From assembly GCA_037349315.1 (NCBI GenBank), contig JBAIAC010000609.1:1-64000 (forward strand): DNA of 64,000 bases, read 5' to 3'. This document shows, in pieces, positions 48,323 to 60,631 of the stretch. Source of the stretch: Chelydra serpentina (taxonomy: Eukaryota > Chordata > Testudines > Chelydridae). The notes beneath the pieces were generated by a model. That model was not told the DNA's origin. It did not search any database and saw only the letters and a list, made by a program, of their open reading frames with translations. Numbering within the stretch: position 1 is the first letter of the stretch; each line of letters opens with the position of its first letter. Made by a program: the position numbers and the translations under genes.

Positions 48323-49248
48323 GATACACGGGATCCGCGGGAGCCCGGAGAGGTGCAAGCTGCATTGTCTCTACACTGGCGGGGGGGGGGGGGGGGGGGG
48401 GGGCACAGAGGGGAGGAGCAGGGCAGGGGGCACAGGTGGGCAAGGGGAGCAGGCGAGGGGGGTGCTGCAAGCAGCTCATGCAGATACGTGGCCAGCTGGA
48501 CTCTCAGACAAGGGTCACTAGCACAACAGGCCTGGTCAGTCCCTGGGGTCTCCCAGGGTCCATGTGCCTCGGCCCGGGGCCACCCCCTGCCTGTCCCCGT
48601 TGCAGGGCTCAGGAGGGCAAGCTGCACCCAGCCCCGGGGGCCAGCCGTCCTGAGTGAGTGGCGAGGGTGCTGGTGCCCCGGGGCTGGGGAGCCCTGTGGG
48701 TCTCTCACAGCTGGGGGTGGCTCCGTGGTGGGGGGGCCGCAGGCAGCGGGAGGCTGAGCCGGGCTCAGTGCTGGGGTAGATGCTGGGCACAGCTGGGGAA
48801 GAGGCTCCCTGGGGCGCACTGGCTCTGCTGTCGGTGCCCTGGCAGGGACGCTGGGAGGCAGCCAGGCTCCATGGCTTGTCAGAGGTTCCGGCTTCCACCC
48901 CTGGGGCAGCTGACATGAACATGGCCAGGGTGGGGCACTCCAGCGCTGGGCCCTAGCACCCCCCTGCCCGCAGAGGGGCTGACCCCTGGGGACAGCATCC
49001 CCCCCCCCCCCCCCCCGGGGCAGGGTGGAAGCCCAAGCATGAGTTCCCCTGTTCGGAGCCACAGCTGCCCGGGGGCTGAGTTGGGCCCAGGCCCCACAGA
49101 GCCCAGTGTGGGGAAGCCCAGGACCGCACCACGGCTGATGTCTCCTTCCCAGGGGCTGCCCCCGCGGGGACCCCCTCTGCCACCGAGCCGTGTCTGCCTG
49201 GCCGGAGCCGCTCGGGTCTCGCTGGGACTGCAAGGCGCAGCCGCCCCC

Positions 49249-49353
49249 TCAGCAGGCAAACTCCTCAAAGTTGCCGAGAGCCGGGTGCCGAGGTAGCATG
49301 TTCGGGGTGAAGCCGAGACTGTCCGAGTGGCTCCGCAGGGTGGGACAGGTGCT
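49249..49353 (-). other. ASIC3: Last ASIC3 exon with two meaningful frames
   Basis: After acceptor CTCCCCAG, frame A (phase 0) reads [15 protein letters not shown], then [19 protein letters not shown] and TGA. It aligns along its length with the end of ASIC1 as I remember it (NPCESLRGHP... ILPHHPARGTFEDFTC). Frame B of the same bases reads [20 protein letters not shown], then GTRL, and matches the human ASIC3 end (PPCAVTKTLSASHRTCYL, then VTQL), but has no stop at the matching place. Frame A is therefore taken as the coding frame here. Confidence 0.8.
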
Positions 49354-52300
49354 CTGGGGAGGAACAGGTGGTGAGAAGCAGGCAGTGTCTCCGTCTGCCC
49401 ACCCCATCCCAGGTCCCTGCCCTGCTGCCCCCACAGCCGTGGTCTCACCCTCCCCACGTTCCCGGCAGCTGGGTCTGGCCGCCAGGGCCGTGACCTTCCT
49501 GCCGTGCTCTGATGCCAGGGCCGTGCCCGGCTCCCCAGGTCTGGGCCGGGAGGGTCTGCGATTTCTCCGAGGCTGCGTCTGTAACATGGGCGTCGATGGG
49601 GGCACAGGACGCGGAGGGTGCTAGTGAAATGTGTGATGAGACGGGGAGGAGCCCGAGGCAGGGAAGAGCCCAGGGGGAAGAGGGGCAGCTGGGCTGAGCA
49701 GTGGGGGCAGGAGGGGGCTGGGCTGAGCTGCTGGGGGGGGCTGGGCTGAGCGGGGGGGGCAGGAGGGGGCTGGGGTGAGCAGTGGGGGCAGGAGGGGGCT
49801 GGGCAGAGCTGCTGGGGGTGGGGGTGCTGGGCTGAGCGGTGGGGGCAGGAGGGGGCTGGGCTGAGCAGTGGGGGCAGGGGGGGGCTGGGCTGAGCGGTGG
49901 GGGCAGGAGGGGGCTGGGCTGAGCTGCTGGGGGGGTGGGTGCTGGGCTGAGCGGTGGGAGCAGGAGGGGGCTGGGCAGAGCTGCTGGGGGGGTGGGTGCT
50001 GGGCTGAGCAGTGGGGGCAGGAGGGGGCTGGGCTGAGCTGCTGGGGATGGGGGTGCTGGGCTGAGCAGTGGGGGCAGGAGGGGGCTGGGCTGAGCTGCTG
50101 GGGGTGGGGGTGCTGGGCTGAGCAGTGGGGCAGGAGGGGGCTGGGCTGAGCTGCTGGGGATGGGGGTGCTGGGCTGAGCAGTGGGGGCAGGAGGGGGCTG
50201 GGCTGAGCTGCTGGGGGTGGGGGTGCTGGGCTGAGCGGTGGGGGCAGGAGGGGGCTGGGCAGAGCTGCTGGGGGGTGGGGTGCTGGGCTGAGCAGTGGGG
50301 GCAGGAGGGGGCTGGGCAGAGCTGCTGGGGATGGGGGTGCTGGGCTGAGCAGTGGGGGCAGGAGGGGGCTGGGCTGAGCTGCTGGGGATGGGGGTGCTGG
50401 GCTGAGCAGTGGGGGCAGGAGGGGGCTGGGCAGAGCTGCTGGGGGTGGGGGTGCTGGGCTGAGCGGGTGGGGCAGGAGGGGGCTGGGCAGAGCTGCTGGG
50501 GGTGGGGGTGCTGGGCTGAGCGGTGGGGGTAGGAGGGGGCTGGGCTGAGCTGCTGGGGGTGGGGGTGCTGGGCTGAGCGGTGGGGGCAGGAGGGGGCTGG
50601 GCTGAGCGGTGGGGGCAGGAGGGGGCTGGGCTGAGCAGTGGGGGCAGGAGGGGGCTGGGCAGAGCTGCTGGGGGTGGGGGTGCTGGGCTGAGCGGTGGGG
50701 GCAGGAGGGGGCTGGGCAGAGCTGCTGGGGGTGGGGGTGCTGGGCTGAGCGGTGGGGGTAGGAGGGGGCTGGGCTGAGCTGCTGGGGGTGGGGGTGCTGG
50801 GCTGAGCGGTGGGGGCAGGAGGGGGCTGGGCTGAGCGGTGGGGGCAGGAGGGGGCTGGGCTGAGCTGCTGGGGGTGGGGGTGTGGGCTGAGCGGTGGGGG
50901 CAGGAGGGGGCTGGGCAGAGCTGGTGGGGGTGCTGGGCTGAGCGGTGGGGGCAGGAGGGGGCTGGACTGAGCTGCTGGGGGGTGGGGGTCCTGAGCTGAG
51001 CGGTGGGGGCAGGAGGGGGCTGGACAGAGCTGGGGGCAGCTGGGATGAGGGTGACCGATGTGCTAGGGCTGCCCAGGGACTCCCGCATCGGGTCCGGCCC
51101 GGCTGGCTGCGCTGGGGGGGCGCTGTGAGAGACCGGCCGGCCTGGAGTCTCACACACTCACTCCCCTCCCCAGGAAAATCGGCTCCTTATTCCCAGCCGG
51201 GACGGGTCCGGGTCAGCTCCAGCCAGCGGCTCTGGTCCGGCCCGTCTGCGGCACAGCCCGGGGGATGGGAAACGTCCCCTGAAGGGAGATACCTGAGGCT
51301 GTGACATGAGCCAGGAGGGGGGTGGGAGGTGACACCTTTGGCTGGAGAATGGACACAGGAGAGAGGAGGGGCCCCGGGGGAGGGGAAGAGCCTGCTGGAG
51401 GCTTTGTCTGGTTGGTTTCACTTTGGAGCTGGGGGGTGAAACGCAGGGAGCCCCCAGGCTGGGGTCTAAGCTCCCTGCCCCCCAGAACGGCCCGACTGAG
51501 GGGTCCTGTTTGTACTGACAAGCTTTGGGGGGGAGGGATAGCTCAGTGGTTTGAGCATTGGCCTGCTAAACCCAGGGTTGTGAGTTCAATCCTTGAGGGG
51601 GCCATTTAGGGATCTGGGGCAAAAATTGGGGATTGGTCCTGCTTTGAGCAGGGGGTTGGACTAGACCCTCCTACGGTCCCTTCCAACCCTGAGATTCTAT
51701 GATTCTAAGCTCCGGTTGGACTGTGTTCCTGGCATCTCTAATAAACCTTCTGTTCTGCTGGCTGCTGAGACTCCCAGTGAATCCGGGGAAGAGGGGTGCA
51801 GGGCCGGACTCCCCCACACTCCGTGAACCCCTCCCCTGCACAGCCTGGGCTCTGGGCGCCTGCAGCCCGCGCTCCCGGCACCCGACAGACTAAGGCAGCT
51901 AATCTCTGCGGCAGCGTCTGCAGCGCTCGACTCCTCACTGGCACGTTGCTGAGCCTGCCGCTCGGTCGTGCCAGCGCAGGCCGCAGCGGCCCGGGAGGGC
52001 TCCTAGCAGGGGGGGAATCACTGGGCTCCTCCTCCGCCCCCGGGCTGCCCGCGGGGAGCCCTGCTGGGTAGGGCCACCCTGGTCCCAGGCCCCTTGTCGA
52101 AGTGCCAGTCCCCGCGCTGTAGCAAACCCTCGGTCCCCGGGCCGGCATGAGCCCAGCCCGCTCTCTCCCGGGCAGAGCTCTCAGGCAAAGCCCGGCCCTC
52201 CCAGGAGCTGCAGTGCCCAGAGCCCGGCACTTGGCCCCTGCCGCTCGGGCTCCCGCCGGGCCCTGGCGCTAGGGGCCCTGCAGAGGCAGCTGGGACGCGC

Positions 52301-55300
52301 TGCACTTAGGGGGCAGCTTCGGGGGGTGGGTCTGGGTATGGGCGCACACTCTACCCCAGTGCCCCACGGCAGGTGAGTATGGGGGGGCTCACTCTCCTGC
52401 ACTGGGGAGGAGGAGGGGGTGGGGCTGGGGGGAGGGTGCTGCTGCGGGTGGTCGGGGCCCCCCACTGACTCAGGAGGAACCTATGGGAGCCTCCTGCCAG
52501 GGGCCAGAGCCTGCCCCACTCTGCAGGGGACGAGCCGACCCGGCTCTGGGCTCGCTCAGGCTGGCTGCAGCTGTGTGCACCGTGCAGCGGCTGGTCCTGG
52601 TGCCTTTTTCACCCGCGTGGGCAGCGCCGCAGCCTGGCAGCCCGTGCCCGTGGGTCGCCCAGTGCCGCCGCCTCGCGCAGCCACGGCCCTGCCCCCAGGT
52701 CTGCGCGGACGCTGAGCCGCGCCTCGCCTAGAGCAGTTCTCACACGTCTTTTCTGGCCGCCCAGTTATAGAAAATTGTTGATGCCCGCGACCCAACGGAG
52801 CTGGGGAGGAGGTGCTCGAGGTGTGGGAGGGGCTCAGGGCAGGGGGTTGGGGAGCAGGGTGAGGGCTGCGGGGTGGGCTGGGAATGAGGGGTTATGGGTG
52901 TGGTGGGGGGCTCTGGGCTGGGGCAGGGGGTTGGGGTTCAGGAGGGGGCTCTGGGTTTGGGGGGGCTCAGGGCTGGGGCAGGGGGTTGGGGTGCAGGTTT
53001 GGGGCACGGGCTTACCGTGGGCAGCTCCTGCTCAGCGGCACAGTGGGGTGCTAAGCCCAACCCCCCAGCTGCGCAGGGGTCAGCCCAGCCCCACCCCGTG
53101 ATGGGACGGGACGCAGCCCGGAGAGCTGAGCACCCCCCGTGGCCCGGGCCTACGCCTGTGCTCGGTCGCCCCAGGGCCTCGCCGGCAGCGGCTCCGCGGG
53201 GCTTCTTGGCACGTGGCAAAGCCGAGGCTCCAGGCTGGCATGTCCCCGGGGCCCTGGAGGGAGGGGCTGTCCTGCCACCCGCTTGCAGGAAGGAAGGGCC
53301 CTGGGCCGGCCCCTGGCTTGGGGCAGGAGCAGGGAAGGGGGTGACGCTCCATGGGACCTGCTGCCCCCAGCGCTGCAGGAACGGGCTGTGGGGGGGCTCT
53401 ACTGGCACCAGGTCCTCCCCACCCCCCACGCCAGCGCAGCCCGCTGAGCCCACACGTGAGAGCGGGGCACGCGGCGCCGGGACAGGGACAGGGGCTGTTC
53501 GGATTCACCTCCGGCCGCTTGGCCCCCCAGCACCCCAGCGGGGGGTCCCTGAGAGCAGTCGGCTCGCTGCAGGAATCGTCCCGTCGGGGGCTCCCACGGC
53601 TGGGTTCCGCCCCCCCGGTGCCAGGCCAGCGGGCAAAGGGCAGGGCTGGCCCACGTGTCAATGGGGCACAGGAGGGAGCAGGATGGCGGGGCTCTCGGGG
53701 CTCTCAGGGTGCTCCTGGCACGCACGCAAGGCAGAGCGGGAGGGCAGGCAGACAGACAGACAGCCTGGAAGGCGGAGTGGGCCGGCACGGGGGGAGTGAT
53801 GCAGAGCCTCCCCTGGAGCAGACAGGCCAGCCAGAGAGGAGCCAGAAACCCCCTGGGCTGCCCCAAAGGCCCCTCACCCGGGTGGGAGCCAATCACCCCT
53901 GCTCTGGTCCTTCCAGCCCCTTGTCCCGTCCCCCCAGCTCACCACCTTGCATGTGTCTGGGAAGGGGCTGCCCCTTCCCCTGGGGGCAGGCCTGTGCTGA
54001 GTCCCAATGCAGGGCACGGGGGCCCCGGGGCAGGGGGACACGCTCTGTGGCCCACAGGGGGGCTGGCACCTCCCCTCACCCACGGATTGTCAGCCTGAGA
54101 AAGCTGCAGCCCGACCCCCAGCCTGGAGCAGCCCCGATCTGGGGGGACGGGGGAAGGTCAGGGGGCCCTCCCCTGGCCGGGTGTTTCTGGGGGGATGGGG
54201 TAAGGTCAGGGGTCCCTCCCCTGGCCGGGTGGTTCTAGGGGGATGGGGGAAGCTGAGGGGCCCCTCCCCTGGCCAGGTGGTTCTGGGGGGATGGGGGAAG
54301 GTCAGTGGCCCCTCCCCTGGCAGGGTGGTTCTGGGGGGACGGGGGAAGCTGAGGGGCCCCTCCCCTGGCCGAGTGGTTCTGGGGGGACGGGGGAAGGTCA
54401 GGGGACCCTCCCCTGGCCGAGTGGTTCTGGGGGGACGGGGGAAGGTCAGGGGACCCTCCCCTGGCCGGGTGGTTCTGGGGGGACGGGGGAAGGTCAGGGG
54501 CCCCTCCCCTGGCCGAGTGGTTCTGGGGGGACGGGGGAAGGTCAGGGGACCCTCCCCTGGCCGGGTGGTTCTGGGGGGAATGGGGGAAGGTCAGGGGCCC
54601 CTCCCCTGGCAGGGTGGTTCTGGGGGGATGGGGGAAGGTCAGGGGCCCCTTCCCTGGCCGGGCACCCAGGGGCTGGTTACCAGGTTGTCACTGTTATTTC
54701 TCTGGGGTCTCTTCTTGTTCTTGTAAAAGCTGAGGAGTTTGTCCCGAAACACCTGTGGGGGTGGGGGGGAGATAACTGGGTCATCACCAATGCGGGGGTC
54801 AGGGGGGTTTCTGCAATGACCTCTTGGGGGGGTCGTAGCCCCTTTGTACTTCCCCTGCTCGCTGTGGCTGCCTGGGAGAGTCCTGGGGGCCGGCACTAGC
54901 CGGGGTGGTGGGTGCCCCGATTTCGAGTCCCTGTTCACCCTGTGGGGCGCTGGTCACGAAGGGGTGAGCCGTGCCCAATGCTGCAGTGAGGGGCAGAGCT
55001 GGGCCACGGACACCCCCAGCTAGCAAGTGGGGATTGTTTGTAATATTGTAATCATGTCTGTGTGGGCCTCAGTTTCCCCTATGTGCCGCATTGTTACCTG
55101 TCGGTGGGGGGCAGGGCATGGCGTGGAGGAGGGGCATGGGGGGCACGGAGGGTGTGCGTGGAGGGCAGTGGGGGCGTGGAGAGGGGCTGGGGGCACATGC
55201 ACCGGGGTTTGTGGCTATGGTTGGCATTGACGCTGAACCAGTCTCAGGAGCGTTGTCGAGGGGGAAGGCTCGGGGGGGGGGGGGAGACTAAGGCTTGGGG

Positions 55301-58300
55301 GGGGGGACCAAGGCTTGGGGGGGAACCAAGGCTCGGGGGGGGTACGAAGGCTCGGGGGGGGGGGACTAAGGCTCGTGGGGGGACTAAGGCTCGGGGCGGG
55401 GGGGGCTAAGGCTCGGGGGGGTACCAAGGCTCGGGGGGCATGAAGAGCCCCCTGCCCACCCGTGCTCGGCCCTGCGGCCTCACCTCGTACAGGTAGTCGA
55501 AGATCTCCAGGATGGTGAGGATACTGGCCCCGATGAACAGCCCCATCTGGCCCCCGATGTCCCCTGGGGACAGGGACAGAGCGTGAGCGGCAGCCGGGCC
55601 GCGCCCACCCCATGCTGCTCCCCCAGCCCCGCCCACACCCAGGCAGAGCCAGGAGGGGGCACTGCTCCCCCCACCCCCGGCCGCAGGATTGCAGGCCCCC
55701 TGGGGCACCCTGCCCCACTGCGAGTGCTCACCCAGCCCCCCCGGGCACTCACCCAGACCCCCCCGGGCACTCACCCAGAACCCCCCCCAGACACCCACAC
55801 CCCCTGGACACTCACCCAGCATCGCCCCCTCCCCCCGGACACTCACCCATCCGCCCCCCCCAGACACTCACCCATCCGCCCCCCCCCGGGGCACTCACCC
55901 AGAACCCCACCCAGACCCCCTGGACACTCAACCAGCATCTCCCCCTCCCCCCGGACACTCACCCAGACCCCCTGGACACTCACCCAGCATCCCCCCCTCC
56001 CCCCGGACACTCACCCATCCGCCCCCCCCCGACACTCACCCATCCGCCCCACCCCGACACTCACCCATCCGCCCCCCCCCCGGGGCACTCACCCAGAACC
56101 CCACCCAGACCCCCTGGACACTCAACCAGCATCTCCCCCTCCCCCCGGACACTCACCCAGACCCCCTGGACACTCACCCAGCATCCCCCCTCCCCCCGGA
56201 CACTCACCCATCCGCCCCCCCCCCGACACTCACCCAGAACCCCCCCCAGACACCCAGACCCCCCGGACACTCACCCAGCAGCCCCCCCCTGCGCACTCAC
56301 CCAGCAGCCCCCCCGCGCACTCACCCAGCAGCCCCCCCACGCGCACTCACCCAGCAGCCCCCCCCCCCGCGCACTCACCCAGCAGCCCCCCCCCCGGGCA
56401 CTCACCCAGCAGCCCCCCCCCCGCGCACTCACCCAGCAGCCCCCCCCCCCCGCGCACTCACCCAGCAGCCCCCCCCCCCCCGGGCACTCACCCAGCAGCC
56501 CCCCCCCCGCGCACTCACCCAGCAGCCCCCCCCCCGCGCACTCACCCAGCAGCCCCCCCCCCGGGCACTCACCCAGCAGCCCGGCCACCTCATACGCTTT
56601 CTTCTGCTCGATGGTCTCATAGTTCAAGGCTTCAAAGAAAACGTCCAGCACCAGCACATTGTCCCTGGGGGCAGCGGGGCCGGCCGGACAGACAGACAGA
56701 CACACGGACAGACAGACAGACGGGGTGAGTCCAGTGACCGGTGTGGTGACACTGGGGCCCCGCAGGGCTGGTGTGGGCACTGGGGGGGGGGGGGGGGCAG
56801 GCTGGGAGGAGAAAAAGTGGGGGTGTACCCTGTGGGGCTGTGATATGTTGGGGGTCACTCATGGGGGGCGTGCTCTCTGCAATAGGGGGCGCGCACTGGG
56901 GGGGTTCGTGCTGTGCAGTGGGGGTGTCTGTAGAGGGGGGATGCAGTGGGGGGTCCTGCTGTACGGGAGGGGCTGTCTGGGGAGGGCTGTGCAGGGGGGG
57001 CTGTGCATGGGGGGGTGTCTGTAGAGGGGGGATGCAGTGGGGGGGTCGTGCTGTGCAGGGGGGGCTGTTCATGGGGGTGTCTGTAGAGGGGGGATGCAGT
57101 GGGGGGGTCGTGCTGTGCAGGGGGGGCTGTTCATGGGGGTGTCTGTAGAGGGGGGATGCAGTGGGGGGGTCGTGCTGTGCAGGGGGGGCTGTTCATGGGG
57201 GTGTCTGTAGAGGGGGGATGCAGTGGGGGGGTCGTGCTGTGCAGGGGGGGCTGTGCATGGGGGGGTGTCTGTAGAGGGGGGATGCAGTGGGGGGGTCGTG
57301 CTGTGCAGGGGGGGCTGTGCATGGGGGGGTGTCTGTAGAGGGGGGATGCAGTGGGGGGGTCGTGCTGTGCAGGGGGGGCTGTCTGGGGAGGGTGTGACGC
57401 AGCAGGGAGCGGGGAGTGTTGACCTGGGAATGCTGCCGGGGAGTTTCACTGGGGATGGGACACCTGAGCCTGTAACCTGAGCCAGGAGGGGGTGGGGCCA
57501 GGTGACACCTTCTGCCCGGGAAACTGGACAAAGGCTGGAGGAGGAGCCGGGGGGAGGCTGGGGGAGACGCTGGAGCAGTTTCCTGGCTGGAGTTGGCTGG
57601 GGAAGAGAGGAGAGCCCCAGGGCTGGGGTCTAAGCTCTCTGCCCCCCAGAAGGACCTGGCTGAGGGGTCCTGTCTGTGCCCACAAGCTCTGGGTTGGACT
57701 GTGTTCCTGTCGGCTCTAATAACCCGTCTGTTCTCCTGGCTGGCTGAGCGTTACAGTGAATCCCGGGAAGAGGGGTGCAGGGCCGGACTCCCCCACACTC
57801 CGAGACAACTGGTGGTAGCTATGGGATGAGCTGTACCCCATGAACGGCGCTTCCTGCAGTAAGTGACTGGGGAGCAGTAAAACGAAGGGGGATTGACGGG
57901 GAGCAGGTTGCTGAAGAGGCAGAGAGAAGCGGTTTCGGGGGGCGGAGGAGCTACGCGTAACCCTGGGGGTGTGTGACCAGTGAGAAGGGCTGGCACACTA
58001 GGGGTTCCTCCTGGAAGCTGTGGGGGGCCGAGACCGCCCAGGCCTGCGAGTGACTAGCAGGAAGATGTATGCTAAACACCTTAAGAGGGACCTGGTGGAG
58101 CTGTGCAGGCAGAGGGGGCTGCGCGTTGGGAGGTCCACCAAAGAGCAGCTGATTGCCCGGCTGGAGGAGAAGGATCGCTTGGATGACCCGATCCCTGTCC
58201 CTGAGGAAAGCCGCCCGACAGACAGAGCATGGGCCCCAGGGCCTGACCTGGCTGGGAGGGGTCAGACTGCTGCCGAGGGCACCCCGAGACCCCTCTTGCC

Positions 58301-60563
58301 TATGCCTCAGGGAGGGGCTGGGAGGAGCCCAGCGAATACCGAGGGCACCCTGACCCCTGCAGCCAGCCGGGGATCTTCCCAGCAGAAATCCCCATCTCAG
58401 GAGCAGAGGCGACTTGAATGGGAGAGGGAAATAAAACCAAAGGAGCTAGAGTTGAGGCAGCAGGAACTGAAGCAAGAGCAGGAAGATCAGGAAAAGCAGC
58501 AGCAGCATGAGCTGGAGCTGGCCAGGCTGAGGAGCAGCGAGCCTCCGGCCGCGGTGAGTGAGGGGGGACCCAGGACGGCATGGAGCTTTAATAACCGCAT
58601 CCTATCCCAGTATAAGGAAGGGGAGGACATACATAACTTCCTGAATGCCTTTGAGAATGCCTGCAAACTGCACAAGGTTGCCCCTGCAGACAGGCTCCAG
58701 TTTCTCACCCCCTTACTGGTCCCTGCAGGCGTGGACGTGTACAGCCGAATGAAAGAGGCGGAGACAGGGGACTATGAACTGTTCAAAAAGGCCCTGCTCC
58801 TTGAGCTGGGGCTGACTCCCGAGTTGTACCGTCAAAGGTTCCGGGATCAGCGTAAAACCCCTGAGGTCACATACCTACAACTGGCCAACCGGATACATGG
58901 ATACGCCCGCAACTGGACAGCTGGGGCCCAAACTATGGAGGGCCTGCTCGAACTATTCGTACTGGAACAACTGTATGAACAGTGCCCATCAGACCTGAAG
59001 CTATGGTTGATGGACAAAAATCCAGGGAGCCCGCAGCACGCAGGGCGGCTGGCCGACGAGTACGTGAACATTCTGTCAAAGGGTAGCCGGGAAGAATCCC
59101 AAAGGAGCAGGCCCACCATGAGGCAGCAAGAGAGTCACCATGGGACCTCCCAAAGGGGAAATAGGGAGAACCCCCTCCCGAGGGGAACCTCTGACATCAG
59201 GACCAACCGACCCGCTCGAGGGGACCAACGGGACATGAGCTGCTATCACTGTGGCCGGAGAGGCCACATACGGTCCCAATGCCCCAAGCTCAGAGACAGA
59301 CTGAGCAGACCGAATCCACACAGGGTTAACTGGGTAGGGACCCAGCCGGATGAGGGGCAGGCTTCCCAGAGAAGGGGGGCTGGCAGATTACCACCTGCTC
59401 CGGGGGGAGGAAGGCCCCAGACCAGCTCCTCGAGGGGGCTGGATGCTCCGGACTCAGGGTTCTCGGTTTATAGGGTGGGCACGGGGCTGACTCTCCGGAG
59501 AGAGTGCCTTGTTCCCCTGGAGATAGATGGGAGGAAGGTCACTGGATACTGGGATACAGGCGCGGAGGTGACGCTGGCCCGGCCTGAGGTGGTGGCCCCA
59601 GATCGGGTGGTGCCCAACACCTACCTGACCCTGACGGGGGTGGGCGGGACCCCATTCAAGGTACCCGTGGCGAGGGTACATCTGAAGTGGGGGGCCAAGG
59701 AGGGCCCCAAGGACGTGGGGGTGCACCACCATTTACCCACTGAGGTGCTGATGGGGGGGGACCTAGAGGACTGGCCAAGCAAACCCCGGGACACCCTGGT
59801 CGTGACCCGTAGCCAGAGCCGGTGGGTGTAGAGCTGAAGAATGAAATTGTTTCTTTTCTTTAATTACTATTATAAATATAACTTCATAAGTAAAGTTTTA
59901 TGAATGAAACAACATTCATTCATAAAACCGGGTACCCCAATAACTGGCTAATTGACAATTAAGCTGCTTGTTAAGAGCCACAGCTGTTCAGAAGCTGCCC
60001 TTGTAAGTTTCACTTTCAAGGCAATTACTGCTTAAATCACTGAAACCGGCACTGCTTTAACATTGTCACTTCTGCTCACTGTTTGCCATTCCCTACACTT
60101 GTCCACATTTAACTCAACGTCCATTTTCAAATGCTCACTCCAGTTTGCAAAACCCGGCTGCGAAGTTCACTTTGCAAAACCCGGCTGCAATCTGATTAGT
60201 TGAGTGGACATGTGTGAATGAGGTGTGTGTGGATGGTGGAATCCGCCTCCAGCCCCAGCCCGTCCTGATGAAATGAAGGGCTGAAGATGCAGACAACAGC
60301 CCTCCAAAGCGAGAAGAGTCCACGCGGAAAGAAAAGAACAAAGGTAGAATTGAAGAACCAGCAAAGCCAGGTCCCAGGCTGGAAAGTCACCGACCCCAGA
60401 CGTGGGGTGACACAGCAAGACCTATAGACTCTGGAGTCAAACTACAGCCTAGCAGAAAGGACGGGTGGGATGGAAGGCTTGGAGGGTAACATTCTGCTGC
60501 CAACATGGACAAACCCAAGCTACAGTCAGGACTGGTAATCATTTCGCAGCTGCAGAACATTTG

Positions 60564-60631
<68 letters not shown>

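Noticed and set aside
49190..49300. Frame [11 protein letters not shown]... as the true ASIC3 tail in this genome
   Set aside because: It matches human ASIC3 but lacks a stop after GTRL, while the other frame matches the ASIC1-type tail and stops immediately after FEEFAC. Kept as a finding instead of a coding call.
49445..51157. 570- and 510-codon proline-rich frames on the - strand
   Set aside because: They read through the 57-bp minisatellite; composition is purely periodic and there is no start context or homology.
55583..56843. Long proline/histidine-rich + strand frames
   Set aside because: These are the reverse complement of the donor-derived array and of ASIC3 exons on the other strand.
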